Source: Brachybacterium avium
GTDB taxonomy: Bacteria > Actinomycetota > Actinomycetes > Actinomycetales > Dermabacteraceae
DNA length: 64,000 bases
Reading direction: 5' to 3'
NCBI RefSeq assembly: GCF_002216795.1
Contig: NZ_CP022316.1
Location: forward strand, 1,426,001 to 1,490,000
Within the stretch, counting starts at the first letter, position 1; each line of letters opens with the position of its first letter. Shown in pieces: positions 32,924 to 42,699 of this stretch. The translations under genes and the position numbers were made by a program. Under the pieces are notes generated by a model. It saw only the letters and a list, made by a program, of their open reading frames with translations, did no database searches and was not told the DNA's origin.

Positions 32924-34023
32924 GCGTCCTTCTCCTCGGTGTACATCCGCTGCCGCTCGCGCTGGCCGTGGGTGAGGCTGCGCAGATCGGTCTCCTTGTC
33001 GAAGCTCGATCCCAGCGCCCCGGCGACGATCCCCATCGCCGCACTCAGCCAGGCGATGTCCAGATATCGCACCACCTCGGCATCACGCCCGATGACCTCG
33101 GACAGGTACTGCGGGGCGATCACGATGAGCCCTCCGGCGAAGATCAGCACCACGAGGGTCAGATACAGCAGGCCGACGATCATCAGCAGGGTGAGCACGG
33201 TGGAGAGGTTGTAGAGCAGCACCACCCGGGCGAGGCCCTGATTCCTCGGTGCATCCCAGAGCTTGTTGCCGACGATCAGCCAGGCCGTGATCGCGAGCAT
33301 CGCGAGCACCCCGATGCCCACCAGACGCGTGGTGCTCAGGTACATCGACATCGACCAGATCGAGCTGTAGAAGATGCCGAAGGCCCCGGTCGCGGCAGCG
33401 GCCGCCAGAGCGCTGGAGAGCCTCGGCGCGGTGCGCAGCGGCTCGTTGCCCATCACCATGCCGGTCACCGTCCGGGCGCCGCCGAAGAACCGCGACCCCA
33501 GCAGGAGCGGATGCTCCTCCGCGCCGTCCCCCTCCCGCCACGTCGTCCACCAGCGCTCGTAGCGCGAGATGTCGCGGGCGCCGCGCATCGGCTTCAGCCG
33601 CACCGTGCAGCTCATCATCACATCGAGGATCCGGCGGCCCGTGGTGATCACCCCCAGGGTGGGGCAGGAGATCACCGCGATGCTCTGCTCCGGGAAGATC
33701 TCCGCGATCAGCGGGTGGCCGTCCTGCAGGCGCGGGATCTCGGTCAGCAGCAGCACCACGTCCGGATCGCCGAAGGATTCCGACAGCTCCACGGCCCGGG
33801 AGAGGTCCAGCGTCTCGTCCGCCCGCAGGCGCAGCATCGCCGTGCTCACCTCGAGGCTGATCGGCGGGCTGTAGGCGTCGTCGAGCATCTGCTGCAGCTG
33901 GCTCTCGATGGAGCGGGCCCTCACCGTGGGCAGGCCGGGGTCCGCCACGAGCAGCACCCGGGCTCCTGTCGGCGGCTCCTCGGAGGGCGATGCGCCATGA
34001 GTGTCGTCCATGATGCTCACCAT
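32920..34023 (-). CDS. Conserved hypothetical membrane protein
   Basis: 367 residues. The N-terminal 180 residues are soluble and alpha/beta-like, beginning RVLLVADPGLPTVRARSIESQLQQML and including DPDVVLLLTEIPRLQDGHPLIAEI, reminiscent of a nucleotide-binding or response-regulator-like fold. The second half has about five membrane helices (GIFYSSIWSMSMYL, GIGVLAMLAITAWLIV, LLTLLMIVGLLYLTLVVLIFAGGLIVI, ...). I do not recognise the family. Start may be ATG 34023 or 34011; neither has a clear ribosome site. It is the upstream partner of the SDR gene in a two-gene unit. Confidence 0.72.
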   Translation of the reverse strand: MVSIMDDTHGASPSEEPPTGARVLLVADPGLPTVRARSIESQLQQMLDDAYSPPISLEVSTAMLRLRADETLDLSRAVELSESFGDPDVVLLLTEIPRLQDGHPLIAEIFPEQSIAVISCPTLGVITTGRRILDVMMSCTVRLKPMRGARDISRYERWWTTWREGDGAEEHPLLLGSRFFGGARTVTGMVMGNEPLRTAPRLSSALAAAAATGAFGIFYSSIWSMSMYLSTTRLVGIGVLAMLAITAWLIVGNKLWDAPRNQGLARVVLLYNLSTVLTLLMIVGLLYLTLVVLIFAGGLIVIAPQYLSEVIGRDAEVVRYLDIAWLSAAMGIVAGALGSSFDKETDLRSLTHGQRERQRMYTEEKDA

Positions 34024-34216
34024 TGCAGATCAGGCGGCCGGAGGCACGTCCGCCCGCCGCAGTCGACCGGACGGTCGCGACAGCGTATCCAGCGTGATCG
34101 GGCCGGCAGTGCAGCGGCAGGGGTCACCACGTGCCCGACGGTTCTAGACTCGGGCCCATCCGACGGCGTGGGCTGCACGAGCATTCCGCGAGGTCCGCCC
34201 CCTGAGGAGGAGCATC

Positions 34217-35665
34217 ATGACAGCACCGCCGAGCAGCGGTTCCCCGGAACCCTCCGGCGCATGGGCCGGGCCGCTGGGCAGGGCCGGCGCTCGTGCTGCG
34301 CAGATCCTCCTCGTCGCCGCGGTCATCGTCGGTGCGGTGTGGCTCCTGCGGCGCGTGATCCTGGTGGTCGTCGCCGTGCTGGTGGCGTGGATCCTCGCCG
34401 CCGCGGTCACGCCCCTGGTGCGCTGGCTGCTGGGCAAGGGATGGCCGCCGCTGGCCGCGACCCTCCTGGCCTTCCTCGGCATCGTAATCATGGTCGCCGC
34501 CGTGGTCAGCGGTGTGGTCCTCGCGATCCGCGCCGAGTGGGACACGCTGGTGGCCGAAGCCGGCGACAGCTGGCAGGAGCTGCAGGACTGGCTCTCCTCG
34601 GATCGCTTGCCGTTCGAGGTCCCGGACCTCGGAGCGGCTGCGGAAGGGGTCGGCGACTACCTCTCCAGCAGCGACGTGGCCAGCAGCACCCTCACCGGCG
34701 TCTCGGCCGTGACCGAGGTGTTCACCGGGCTGCTGCTGATCGCCGTGCTGCTGTTCTTCTTCCTCAAGGACGGCAGCCGGATCGCGAACTTCACGCTGCG
34801 CTGGTTCCACGGCGAGACCCGCGCCAAGCTCGCAGAATCCATCGATCGCTCCACCTTCGTGCTCGGCGGCTATGTGCGCGGCACCGCCACCGTCGCCCTG
34901 GTCGATGCGGTCCTGATCGGCATCGGCCTGGCGGTGCTCGGGGTCCCGCTGGCGATCCCGCTGGCCGTGATCGTCTTCGTCGGCGCGTTCATCCCCGTCG
35001 TCGGCGCCACGGTCACCGGCATCCTGGCCGCAGGGATCACCGCGGTGACCAACGGACCGCTCGATGCGCTGATCGTCATCGTCATCGTCATCGCGGTCAA
35101 CCAGCTGGAGAGCGCCCTGCTCCAGCCCGTGGTCATGGGGCGGGCGATGAGCCTGCATCCGCTGATCGTGCTGCTGGCACTGACGATCGGCACGATCGTG
35201 GGAGGGATCCTCGGCGCGATCCTCGCGGTCCCCTACACCGCCCTGGCGTGGACGCTGATCCAGATCTGGACAGATCGCTACCAGGCCGGGGATGACCCCC
35301 TCCTGGGCAAGGACCCCGTGGACCCGCGCACCCGTGCGGAGAACCGGGCCACCGCCTCCGAACGGGTGAAGTACCAGCTCCTGAGCCTGAACCGGCGCCG
35401 TCGTCGTACAGACCCCGGCACCGCCGAGCAGGCCGCAGCCCTGGCGGGCGAGAGCACCACGGCAGCGGCGGAGAGCCCGGGGCACGCCGACGGCAGGACA
35501 GGGCAGGACGGCGGCGAGCCCGAGGCCGGGCAGGATCCACCGACCGTTTCACAACGCCCGTCAGGTGCCGCCTTCTCCTCGCGCCTGCCGCTTCGTAGAT
35601 CCGCACAACCACCGCCCATCGAAGCTGTTCCTCGCTCCGAGGCGCAGGTCACCCGGCAGGGATAG
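34217..35665 (+). CDS. AI-2E family transporter (PF01594)
   Basis: 482 residues. About eight membrane segments arranged as in PF01594 proteins, including RRVILVVVAVLVAWILAAAVTPLVRWL, the AVLLFFFLKDG motif, and the conserved FIPVVGATVTGILA and NQLESALLQPVVMGRAMSLHPLIVLL segments. Some members export signalling molecules, others are Na+/H+ antiporters or of unknown role, so the family name should not be read as AI-2 export. The last 110 residues are a hydrophilic Ala/Glu/Arg-rich tail. GGAGGAG lies upstream of the ATG. Confidence 0.9.
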   Translation: MTAPPSSGSPEPSGAWAGPLGRAGARAAQILLVAAVIVGAVWLLRRVILVVVAVLVAWILAAAVTPLVRWLLGKGWPPLAATLLAFLGIVIMVAAVVSGVVLAIRAEWDTLVAEAGDSWQELQDWLSSDRLPFEVPDLGAAAEGVGDYLSSSDVASSTLTGVSAVTEVFTGLLLIAVLLFFFLKDGSRIANFTLRWFHGETRAKLAESIDRSTFVLGGYVRGTATVALVDAVLIGIGLAVLGVPLAIPLAVIVFVGAFIPVVGATVTGILAAGITAVTNGPLDALIVIVIVIAVNQLESALLQPVVMGRAMSLHPLIVLLALTIGTIVGGILGAILAVPYTALAWTLIQIWTDRYQAGDDPLLGKDPVDPRTRAENRATASERVKYQLLSLNRRRRRTDPGTAEQAAALAGESTTAAAESPGHADGRTGQDGGEPEAGQDPPTVSQRPSGAAFSSRLPLRRSAQPPPIEAVPRSEAQVTRQG

Positions 35666-35745
35666 GCTCGATGGTGACCGCCCTCCGCCGCCGGCACCGC
35701 CGCCGACAGCTGCGAGGGCCGACCCACTCGTTAGGAGGGACAGCG

Positions 35746-36477
35746 ATGTCCAAGGTCACGGACGACGCCGCCGCCCAGCTCACCGCAGTGCTGCGCGACG
35801 GCATGACCATCGCGGTGGGAGGGTTCGGCCTGTGCGGGATCCCCACCGATCTGATCACCATCGTGCGCGACAGCGGGGTCACGAACCTCACCGTCGCCTC
35901 GAACAACCTCGGCGTCGATGGCAAGGGCCTGGGCCTGCTGCTGGAGAACGGGCAGATCACCAAGGTGCTCTCCAGCTACGTCGGGGAGAACAAGCTGTTC
36001 ATGAAGCAGTACATCGACGGACAGCTGGACGTCGAGTTCGTCCCCCAGGGCACCCTCGCCGAGCGGATGCGCGCCGGCGGCTCCGGCATCCCCGCGTTCT
36101 ACACGCCCACCGGGTACGGCACCCCGATCGCCGAGGGCAAGCCCACCGCCGAGTTCGACGGCCGCACCCATGTGCTCGAGCGAGCGATCAACGCCGACCT
36201 CGCACTGGTCCACGCCCACACCGCCGACCACTACGGCAACCTCCGGTACCGGCTCACCGCCCGGAACTTCAACCCGCTGGCAGCGATGTGCGGCGAGGTC
36301 ACCTTCGCCGAGGCCGAGCACATCGTGGAACCCGGCGGCATCGAGCCCGACGACATCCACACCCCGGGCGTGTTCGTGCACCACCTGATGCAGGCCACCG
36401 CCGAGAAGGACATCGAGCAGCGCACCGTGCACCCCCGACCCGAGACGCCGGATTCCGAGACGCAGGAGGTGGCCTGA
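35746..36477 (+). CDS. scoA: Succinyl-CoA:3-ketoacid CoA-transferase subunit A
   Basis: 243 residues. Alpha subunit of the enzyme that activates acetoacetate or 3-oxoadipate with succinyl-CoA. N-terminal [18 protein letters not shown] is the CoA-transferase family 1 signature; the [51 protein letters not shown] block is characteristic of the SCOT alpha subunit. TAGGAGG precedes the ATG. The beta subunit gene follows after one base, so the two form one operon. No other ketone-body or beta-ketoadipate gene is adjacent. Confidence 0.95.
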   Translation: MSKVTDDAAAQLTAVLRDGMTIAVGGFGLCGIPTDLITIVRDSGVTNLTVASNNLGVDGKGLGLLLENGQITKVLSSYVGENKLFMKQYIDGQLDVEFVPQGTLAERMRAGGSGIPAFYTPTGYGTPIAEGKPTAEFDGRTHVLERAINADLALVHAHTADHYGNLRYRLTARNFNPLAAMCGEVTFAEAEHIVEPGGIEPDDIHTPGVFVHHLMQATAEKDIEQRTVHPRPETPDSETQEVA

Positions 36478-36478
36478 G

Positions 36479-37120
36479 ATGGCCTGGACCCGTGACGAGA
36501 TGGCCGCGATCGCGGCGGCCGAGCTGCGCGATGGCGACTACGTGAACCTCGGCATCGGCATGCCGACCCTGGTCGCCAACAACCTGCCCGAGGGTGTGAA
36601 CATCACCCTGCAGTCCGAGAACGGCGTGATGGGTATGGGCCCCTGGCCGTACGAGGGCGAGGAGGACCCGGACCTCATCAACGCCGGCAAGCAGACCATC
36701 ACCCTGCTGCCCGGGGCGACCATCTTCGACTCCGCCACCAGCTTCGGCATGATCCGCGGCGGGAAGATGGGCATCGCGATCCTGGGCGCCATGCAGGTCA
36801 CCGGCACCGGCGATATCGCCAACTGGCAGATCCCCGGCAAGCTCGTCAAGGGCATGGGCGGGGCGATGGACCTGGTCGCCGGCGCGAGGCGGGTGGTGGT
36901 GATGATGCAGCACGCCGCCAAGGACGGCTCGGCGAAGATCGTCCACGAGTGCTCCCTGCCGCTGACCGGTATGGGCGTGGTGGGCCGGATCATCACCGAG
37001 CTGGCCGTCTTCGACGTCACCGATGGCGGCCTGGTGCTGACCCAGCTCGCTCCCGAGGTCACCGAGGACCAGGTCCGCTCCCTCACCGAGCCCGACTTCA
37101 CCGTCTCCCTCACCGACTGA
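36479..37120 (+). CDS. scoB: Succinyl-CoA:3-ketoacid CoA-transferase subunit B
   Basis: 213 residues. Beta subunit carrying the catalytic Glu in [12 protein letters not shown], the CoA-transferase family signature, and the [15 protein letters not shown] start. The [20 protein letters not shown] stretch is also conserved. Length is standard. One base separates it from scoA, so expression and assembly should be coupled. Confidence 0.95.
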   Translation: MAWTRDEMAAIAAAELRDGDYVNLGIGMPTLVANNLPEGVNITLQSENGVMGMGPWPYEGEEDPDLINAGKQTITLLPGATIFDSATSFGMIRGGKMGIAILGAMQVTGTGDIANWQIPGKLVKGMGGAMDLVAGARRVVVMMQHAAKDGSAKIVHECSLPLTGMGVVGRIITELAVFDVTDGGLVLTQLAPEVTEDQVRSLTEPDFTVSLTD

Positions 37121-37231
37121 CCCGCGGCCGCCGAGGGGCGTCGCCTCCCCGGTGGGACGGCGCCCGCCCGGCGTGCGGAGCACGTACCGTCACTATCGAG
37201 GACCCATCCGTCGGACGAAGGAGTACCCGCC

Positions 37232-37750
37232 GTGACCATCATCGATTTCGAGGGCGCCGCGCCCCAGGTTCCCGAGACCGCCTGGGTGGCGCCGAACGCC
37301 ACCCTGATCGGGAAGGTGACGCTCTCCGAGAGCTCGAGCGTGTTCTATACCGCCGTGCTGCGCGGGGATATGGACTCGATCAGCATCGGCGCCGGCAGCA
37401 ACATCCAGGACGGCTGCGTCGTCCACACCGACGAGGGGTTCCCGGCGGTGGTGGGGGCCGGGGTCTCGGTGGGCCACCGGGCCGTGCTGCACGGCTGCAC
37501 CGTCGAGGACGACTCGCTGATCGGCATGGGGGCCGTGGTGCTCAACGGCGCCGTGGTCGGGGCCGGCAGCCTGGTCGCCGCGGGCGCCGTGGTCACCGAG
37601 GGGATGCAGATCCCGCCTGGCTCGCTGGTGGCCGGGGTGCCGGCGAAGGTCCGCAAGCAGCTGGACGAGGACGGTCTCGAGGCGCTGCGGAAGAACGCTC
37701 GCGTCTACGTCGACCTCGCCGCGAAGCATCGTGGAGTGAGCGCGGGCTGA
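37232..37750 (+). CDS. Gamma-class carbonic anhydrase-like hexapeptide protein
   Basis: 172 residues, left-handed beta-helix of hexapeptide repeats. VFYTAVLRGDMDSISIGAGSNIQDGCVVHTDEGFP and VSVGHRAVLHGCTVEDDSLIGMGAVV carry the three metal-binding His (HT, GH, LHG) and the RGD Arg/Asp of the gamma-CA/YrdA family. Members may be carbonic anhydrases or act in CoA-ester or betaine metabolism. The start is GTG with AAGGAG upstream. Confidence 0.88.
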   Translation: MTIIDFEGAAPQVPETAWVAPNATLIGKVTLSESSSVFYTAVLRGDMDSISIGAGSNIQDGCVVHTDEGFPAVVGAGVSVGHRAVLHGCTVEDDSLIGMGAVVLNGAVVGAGSLVAAGAVVTEGMQIPPGSLVAGVPAKVRKQLDEDGLEALRKNARVYVDLAAKHRGVSAG

Positions 37751-37773
37751 GGCCCGCCGCGTATCCTGGGCAG

Positions 37774-38991
37774 ATGGAACTCTCTCCTGCCCTCGTCGCG
37801 GCGCTGCCGAAGGTCGCGCTCCACGATCACCTCGACGGGGGGCTGCGCCCCGGCACCGTGCTCGAGCTGAGCCGTGAACTGGGGCTCGAAGTGCCTGGAT
37901 TGGAGGACCCGGCCGGCGCGACCCGTGCGGCCGACGGCTCCGACGGGGCTCAGCCGGTCGGCGATGCCGAGGACGTCCGGAAGGTCGCGGACTGGTTCCA
38001 CGCCGCCGCCGATTCCGGCTCGCTGCCCGAGTACCTCTCCACCTTCGAGCACACGGTCGCCCTCATGCAGACGGCCCCGCAGCTGCGGCGCATCGCGCGC
38101 GAGTTCGTCGAGGACATGGTCGCCGACGGAGTGGTCTACGCCGAGACCCGCTGGGGCCCGCACCAGCACACCGCCGGCGGGCTCAGCCTGGACGAGGCCG
38201 TGCAGGCGGTCCAGGACGGGCTCGACGAGGGGGTCGCCGCGGCCGCGGAGTCCGGGCGACGGATCGTGGTGGGCCAGCTGCTGTGCTATCTGCGTCATCG
38301 CGAACCCACCGAGGACCTGGTCGACATCGCGATCGCTCGCCGCGGCACCGGTGTGCTGGGCCTGGACCTGGCCGGTCCGGAGGCCGGGTTCCCGGCCTCC
38401 TGGTTCCGTGCCCAGTTCGAGCGCGCCCGCGAGCATGGCGTGCGGGTGACGATCCACGCGGGCGAGGCCGAGGGCCCCTCCTCGATCGCCGACGCCCTGG
38501 ACTGCGGCGCCGAGCGGATCGGGCACGGCGTTCGGCTGCTGGAGGACCTCGAGGAGGAGACGGGCCCGGCCTCCCCGCAGCTCGGGCACACCGCCGCGCG
38601 GGTGCACGAGGCGCAGATCTGCCTGGAGGTGTGTCCCAGCTCGAATCTGCAGACCGGCGCCGCTGCGGACTACCCCTCCCATCCCGTCGGCCCCTTGCAC
38701 CGCCTGGGCTTCGCGATCGCGCTCAGCAGCGACAACCGCCTGATGAGCCGCACCCGCACCTCCCGGGAGATGCTGCTGGTGGCGCAGACCTTCGACTGGA
38801 GCCTGACGGACCTCGAACAGGTCGTGCTCACCGGGCTCGATGCGGGATTCGCCCCGACGGAGCAGCGCCAGGCGCTGCGGGACGAGGTGGTGCTGCCGGC
38901 CTTCCGTGCCGTGCACGAGGCGGATCAGCACCAGGCCGAGCACCCGGATCCGGGTGCCGGCCCGAATCCGGACGAGAAGCTGGAGATCTGA
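37774..38991 (+). CDS. add: Adenosine deaminase
   Basis: 405 residues. Purine salvage enzyme converting adenosine to inosine and ammonia. Metal site LHDHLDGGLRPGT (HxH), VTIHAGEAEG with the catalytic Glu, GAERIGHGVRLLED with the conserved His, and ALSSDNR in place of the usual SxDDP; the Asp for metal binding is kept. The Asn in place of the second Asp and the DGG instead of DGS match a subgroup common in actinobacteria. No ribosome site; TATCCT ends six bases before the ATG, indicating a leaderless transcript. Confidence 0.9.
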   Translation: MELSPALVAALPKVALHDHLDGGLRPGTVLELSRELGLEVPGLEDPAGATRAADGSDGAQPVGDAEDVRKVADWFHAAADSGSLPEYLSTFEHTVALMQTAPQLRRIAREFVEDMVADGVVYAETRWGPHQHTAGGLSLDEAVQAVQDGLDEGVAAAAESGRRIVVGQLLCYLRHREPTEDLVDIAIARRGTGVLGLDLAGPEAGFPASWFRAQFERAREHGVRVTIHAGEAEGPSSIADALDCGAERIGHGVRLLEDLEEETGPASPQLGHTAARVHEAQICLEVCPSSNLQTGAAADYPSHPVGPLHRLGFAIALSSDNRLMSRTRTSREMLLVAQTFDWSLTDLEQVVLTGLDAGFAPTEQRQALRDEVVLPAFRAVHEADQHQAEHPDPGAGPNPDEKLEI

Positions 38992-38999
38992 CCGCGCCC

Positions 39000-39027
39000 G
39001 GGTGCGCCGGCTCGGACCGGCGCACCC
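39000..39027. terminator. Bidirectional terminator between add and the sugar-kinase operon
   Basis: GGGTGCGCCGG and CCGGCGCACCC form a perfect 11-bp stem around CTCGGA, with further pairing outside (CGCCC/GGGCG). It lies between convergent genes ending at 38991 (plus) and 39038 (minus). Confidence 0.88.
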
Positions 39028-39037
39028 GTCCGGGCGC

Positions 39038-40348
39038 TCAGACCGTGGCCGGGTCCATCCTCCGGCCCGGCGCTCCCGGCCGGGTCACCAGGGTGCTGGC
39101 CGTCTCCGGTGCACCCTCGGTGCGCAGGTAGCGCTCCCGCCAGGCGGCGGCGAAACCGTCCGCGTCGGCCGTCGGGACCAGTGCCCAGACGCTCCCGCCG
39201 AAGCCCGCGCCGAAGGCGGAGGCAGTGCGGGCACCGAGCTGCTCGGCGCTGCGCGCCAGCTCGATGGTCTGCGGGACCTGATTGCGCAGGTGCGTTTCGG
39301 CCAGGCGCTGCGAGGTGGTCGCCGCGGCGGCGAAGGCCTCGAGGTCCCCGTCCCGCAGCGCCGCCTGGGCGCGCGGCACCAGCACCGCGGATTCGAGCAG
39401 GAACTGGTCCAGCCGGTCCCGCTCCACGCCCTCGGCGGCGAGGCGGCGCAGCGGCGCGAGCCGCTCATCGCGCGCCAGCGGCGAGGCCTCGCCGCCCGCG
39501 GGCAGCGGAGCGGTCAGCTCCGTCCCCGGCAGCAGCGGGGAGTCCAGATCCGGCCCCACCAGGCAGCGCAGCGCCGCCTGCAGGGTGGCGTCGCTGCGGC
39601 CCGTCTCGCGGTTCCACCGTGCGGTGAGGTCGGCCAGCAGCGCCGGTCCCCGGTTGTAGAGCTCCTGGGCGCCGCCGGTCTTCTCCGCGAGCACGCCGCT
39701 GACGGCGACCACGAAGGACCATCCGCTCGGCAGCGCGACCCGGTCGATGACCCGCATCGGGTCGAACTCCGCGTAGGAGATCAGCCCCTCCTCGCTCGCG
39801 AGCATCCCGGTGTGGTCCAGGGAGCCGCCGCTGGTGCCCACGCCGGGCCGGCCCGCCAGGGTGCCGAAGCTCTTGCCGTTCTCGATCGAGGCGGCATACC
39901 CGGCCAGTGCCATCCGATCCGGCAGCTGGGAAGTCCAGGCCGCGGTCTCGGGCAGGCCGTTCAGATCCGCGAGTGCCATCGCGGCGCCGGTGATCATCGC
40001 CGAGGAGCTGGACATGCCCGAGGCCGGCGGCAGGTCGGAGGAGACCGTGAGCCGGGCCGGGCGCAGCGGGCCGAAGTTGTCGGTCAGCCGGGCCAGGACG
40101 GTGTGGACGTAGCGCCCCCAGTGTCCTGCCGGGAGCGCCGGCAGTGCGTCGGCTTCGAGGTGGAGCGCGCCCGGATAGGCGTCGCTGACCGCCTCGAGGG
40201 TGCCGGGAAGTCCCGTGGTCTCCTCCGCGCGGACGGTGATCCCGCGGTCCACCGCGCAGACCAGCACCCGCCCGCCGCCGTAATCGGTGTGCTTGCCGAG
40301 CACCTCGATCCGCCCGGGCATCGCCCAGGTGACGGGGGTGGGCGTCAC
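39038..40348 (-). CDS. GHMP-family sugar kinase, galactokinase-like
   Basis: 436 residues. N-terminal GRIEVLGKHTDYGGGRVLV is the galactokinase signature with Lys where classic galactokinases have Glu (GEHTDY). The GHMP ATP loop appears as LPPASGMSSSSAM, and the third motif as FGAGFGGSVWAL. This GKHTDY subgroup is separate from well-studied GalK, so the sugar may be galactose or another hexose or uronic acid. It is the last gene of a three-gene operon with a nucleotidyltransferase and a phosphohexomutase; 4-base overlap with the former. Together they could turn a free sugar into a nucleotide sugar. Confidence 0.85.
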   Translation of the reverse strand: MTPTPVTWAMPGRIEVLGKHTDYGGGRVLVCAVDRGITVRAEETTGLPGTLEAVSDAYPGALHLEADALPALPAGHWGRYVHTVLARLTDNFGPLRPARLTVSSDLPPASGMSSSSAMITGAAMALADLNGLPETAAWTSQLPDRMALAGYAASIENGKSFGTLAGRPGVGTSGGSLDHTGMLASEEGLISYAEFDPMRVIDRVALPSGWSFVVAVSGVLAEKTGGAQELYNRGPALLADLTARWNRETGRSDATLQAALRCLVGPDLDSPLLPGTELTAPLPAGGEASPLARDERLAPLRRLAAEGVERDRLDQFLLESAVLVPRAQAALRDGDLEAFAAAATTSQRLAETHLRNQVPQTIELARSAEQLGARTASAFGAGFGGSVWALVPTADADGFAAAWRERYLRTEGAPETASTLVTRPGAPGRRMDPATV

Positions 40349-41148
40349 AGGGAGACCTCGACGCCGGCCAGGCGGCGCTGGACCTCATCGATGTCGTCGC
40401 GGCGCGAGAGGTCCATGACACCGCCGGCGAAGGGCAGCACCTGGACCGTCCCCAGCTCCCGCACGGCGTCGACGATCTCCAGCTCCCCGCGGGGCGAGGG
40501 CTCGATCCGGGCGCAGGCCGCGAAGATCTCCGCGGTGAAGGCGAAGCAGTTCATGCTCACCAGGGCGTCCGGGCCCGCGGCCTCGATGGCCTCGGCGTCG
40601 GGCTTCTCCACGATCTGCTCGAGCCGGCCGTCGGTCTGCTCGATGAGGGCGAAGGCGGCGATGCGGTCGGCGGCGATGTTGCTGCCCGTGACCAGGGCGG
40701 AGCGCTCGAAGCCGAGCAGGGCGTTGCCCTCCGCCTGCAGCAGGTGGCCGATGCCCTCGCCGGGGTAGAGGTTGTCGCCGTTGACCATGATGAACGGCTC
40801 CGCCCCCACGGCCTCGCGGGCGGAGGAGACGGCGTCGGCTGTGCCCAGCGGCTCCTCCTGGACGGCGAGGACCACCTCCAGGCGGGTCGGGGCGAGCTCG
40901 GCGAGGTGACGGGTGAAGTCCTCGTGCTCGGGGGCGACGACGAGAACCGCCTTGCGGATCCCGGCGTCGGCGAGGGCGCTGAGCGAGTAGTCGATCAGGC
41001 GGTGCTCGCCGATCGGCATCAGTGCCTTGTGGCCCGAGGCCGCAGCCGCGGCCTGCTCGGCGCTCAGGCTGCTCTGGCCCTCGGCCCGCATGCGGGTCCC
41101 GAGGCCACGGGCGAGGACGACTGCAGTGGTGATGGTGGGGGTCATCAT
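40345..41148 (-). CDS. Sugar-1-phosphate nucleotidyltransferase
   Basis: 267 residues. NTP-transferase fold: TTAVVLARGLGTRMRAEG (the GxGTRM nucleotide loop, with Arg-Gly in place of the common Ala-Gly), HKALMPIGEHRLIDYSL with the catalytic Lys, VNGDNLYP with the metal-binding Asp, and QIVEKPDAE. There is no C-terminal hexapeptide domain, so it resembles RmlA/GalU-like short enzymes. Substrate unknown. The ATG overlaps the stop of the phosphohexomutase gene. Confidence 0.87.
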   Translation of the reverse strand: MMTPTITTAVVLARGLGTRMRAEGQSSLSAEQAAAAASGHKALMPIGEHRLIDYSLSALADAGIRKAVLVVAPEHEDFTRHLAELAPTRLEVVLAVQEEPLGTADAVSSAREAVGAEPFIMVNGDNLYPGEGIGHLLQAEGNALLGFERSALVTGSNIAADRIAAFALIEQTDGRLEQIVEKPDAEAIEAAGPDALVSMNCFAFTAEIFAACARIEPSPRGELEIVDAVRELGTVQVLPFAGGVMDLSRRDDIDEVQRRLAGVEVSL

Positions 41149-42563
41149 GCTCCCAGGTCGTAGTGGTCGGCGATGGTGCGGGAGAGCTGCTGCGCCTCCT
41201 CGGCGGTCTCCGCCTCGGAGAACACCCGGATCACGGGCTCGGTGCCCGAGAAGCGGATCGTCAGCCAGGAATCGTCGGCGAAGTAGACCTTGCAGCCGTC
41301 CTCCCAGGAGATCCGGTCGATCTCGCGGTCGAAGCCCGGCAGCTCGTGCTCGACGAAGATCCGCTTCTGCAGCTCCTCGCGGCGCTCGGGGGTGTAGCCG
41401 TAGGCGGCCTCCTCCATCACCAGCGAGCCGTGGCGCTCCACCAGCTCCGCATAGAGCTGGGAGAGCTTCTTGCCGGAGCGGGCGACCATCTCCACCAGCA
41501 GACCGGCCGCCTGGATGCCGTCCTTGCCGGGGATGTGGCCACGCACCGTCAGGCCGCCGGAGGACTCGCCGCCGATGACCGCATCGGTCTCGATCATCTT
41601 CGCGCTGATCCACTTGAAGCCGACGGGCACCTCATGGCAGACCTCGCCGTGCGCGGCCGCGACCCGATCCAGCAGATGGGTGGTGGAGAGGTTGCGGACC
41701 ACGGGCCCGCGCCACCCCTTCCCGGTGAGCAGGTACTCGTACAGCAGCACCAGCACCTGGTTGGGACTGAGGTAGTTCCCCTGGTCGTCGATGATGCCCA
41801 GGCGGTCGGCGTCGCCGTCGGTGGCGATGCCGAGATCCGCGCCCTGCTCGAGGACGGCCTGGCGCAGCGGCGTCATGCTGCCCTCGGCCGGGGAGGGCAT
41901 GCGGCCGCCGAACAGCGGGTCGTGGCGAGCGTTGATCACCTCGACCTGGCAGCGGGCGCTGACCAGGATGGTCTGCAGGCTGGTCTGGGCCACGCCGAAC
42001 ATCGGATCCAACACGATGTTCAGGTGCGCGTGGCGGATCGCCTCGAGGTCCAGCTGGTCGATGATCGCATCGAGGTACCAGTTGATCGAGCTCTGCTCGG
42101 TCACCAGCTCGCTGTCGTGCACCTCGTGCGGGGCCAGGGAGCGCACGTCCTTCGCGCTCAGGGTCGCCACGTGCTCGGTGAGCGCGTCGGTCACCCCGAG
42201 ATCGGCGTCGCGCCCGCCCTCGGTGAAGATCTTCAGCCCGTTGTACAGGGCCGGGTTGTGGGAGGCGGTGACGGCGATGCCGTAGGCGGCGCCGGTCTGC
42301 TGCACCGTCCACATGCACATCGGGGTGGGCACCGGGCGGGTGATCACCCGCACCGGGATGCCGTTGCCGGCGAGCACCTCGATCGCCCACCAAGCGGAGA
42401 CGTCGGAGAGGAACCGGCGGTCGTAGCTGATCACCAGTCCCCGCTCGACGACGTCCTCGGCGTGCATCCGATCGGCGAGCGCCTGGGCCAGCAGGCGCAC
42501 GTTCTCGCGGGTGTACTCGTCCCCGATGATGGCCCTCCAGCCACCGGTGCCGAACTTGATCAT
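41145..42563 (-). CDS. Phosphoglucomutase/phosphomannomutase
   Basis: 472 residues, alpha-D-phosphohexomutase superfamily. MIKFGTGGWRAIIGDEYT at the N-terminus, catalytic phosphoserine loop TASHNPALYNG, metal loop ATDGDADRLG, sugar loop GGESSGGLTVRG and C-terminal phosphate-binding RFSGTEPVIRVFSEA. It interconverts hexose 6- and 1-phosphates. I used the ATG at 42563, after AAGGAG; the frame runs 19 codons further upstream without homology. First gene of the operon with the nucleotidyltransferase and GHMP kinase. Confidence 0.94.
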   Translation of the reverse strand: MIKFGTGGWRAIIGDEYTRENVRLLAQALADRMHAEDVVERGLVISYDRRFLSDVSAWWAIEVLAGNGIPVRVITRPVPTPMCMWTVQQTGAAYGIAVTASHNPALYNGLKIFTEGGRDADLGVTDALTEHVATLSAKDVRSLAPHEVHDSELVTEQSSINWYLDAIIDQLDLEAIRHAHLNIVLDPMFGVAQTSLQTILVSARCQVEVINARHDPLFGGRMPSPAEGSMTPLRQAVLEQGADLGIATDGDADRLGIIDDQGNYLSPNQVLVLLYEYLLTGKGWRGPVVRNLSTTHLLDRVAAAHGEVCHEVPVGFKWISAKMIETDAVIGGESSGGLTVRGHIPGKDGIQAAGLLVEMVARSGKKLSQLYAELVERHGSLVMEEAAYGYTPERREELQKRIFVEHELPGFDREIDRISWEDGCKVYFADDSWLTIRFSGTEPVIRVFSEAETAEEAQQLSRTIADHYDLGA

Positions 42564-42620
42564 GCTCGCTCCTTCGTCGAGGGCGGCAGGGGTGCGCTCA
42601 TCGCGCGGGAGCCCCGACAC

Positions 42621-42648
42621 CTAAACGTTCACGTTCAGAACAAACTAG
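42621..42648 (-). promoter_or_regulatory. Possible ROK-type operator before the phosphohexomutase operon
   Basis: An AT-rich island in GC-rich DNA with imperfect dyad symmetry: minus strand CTAGTTTGTTC, seven bases, then GAACGTTTAG. GTTC/GAAC cores and CTA/TAG ends are symmetric. Position 58 bases before the operon start and next to a ROK gene suggests an operator, but the symmetry is partial. Confidence 0.4.
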
Positions 42649-42699
42649 GGCCAGCGGCCGCCGGTGTCAAGGGATCGGGGCGAGGAATCGGGGCTCGGA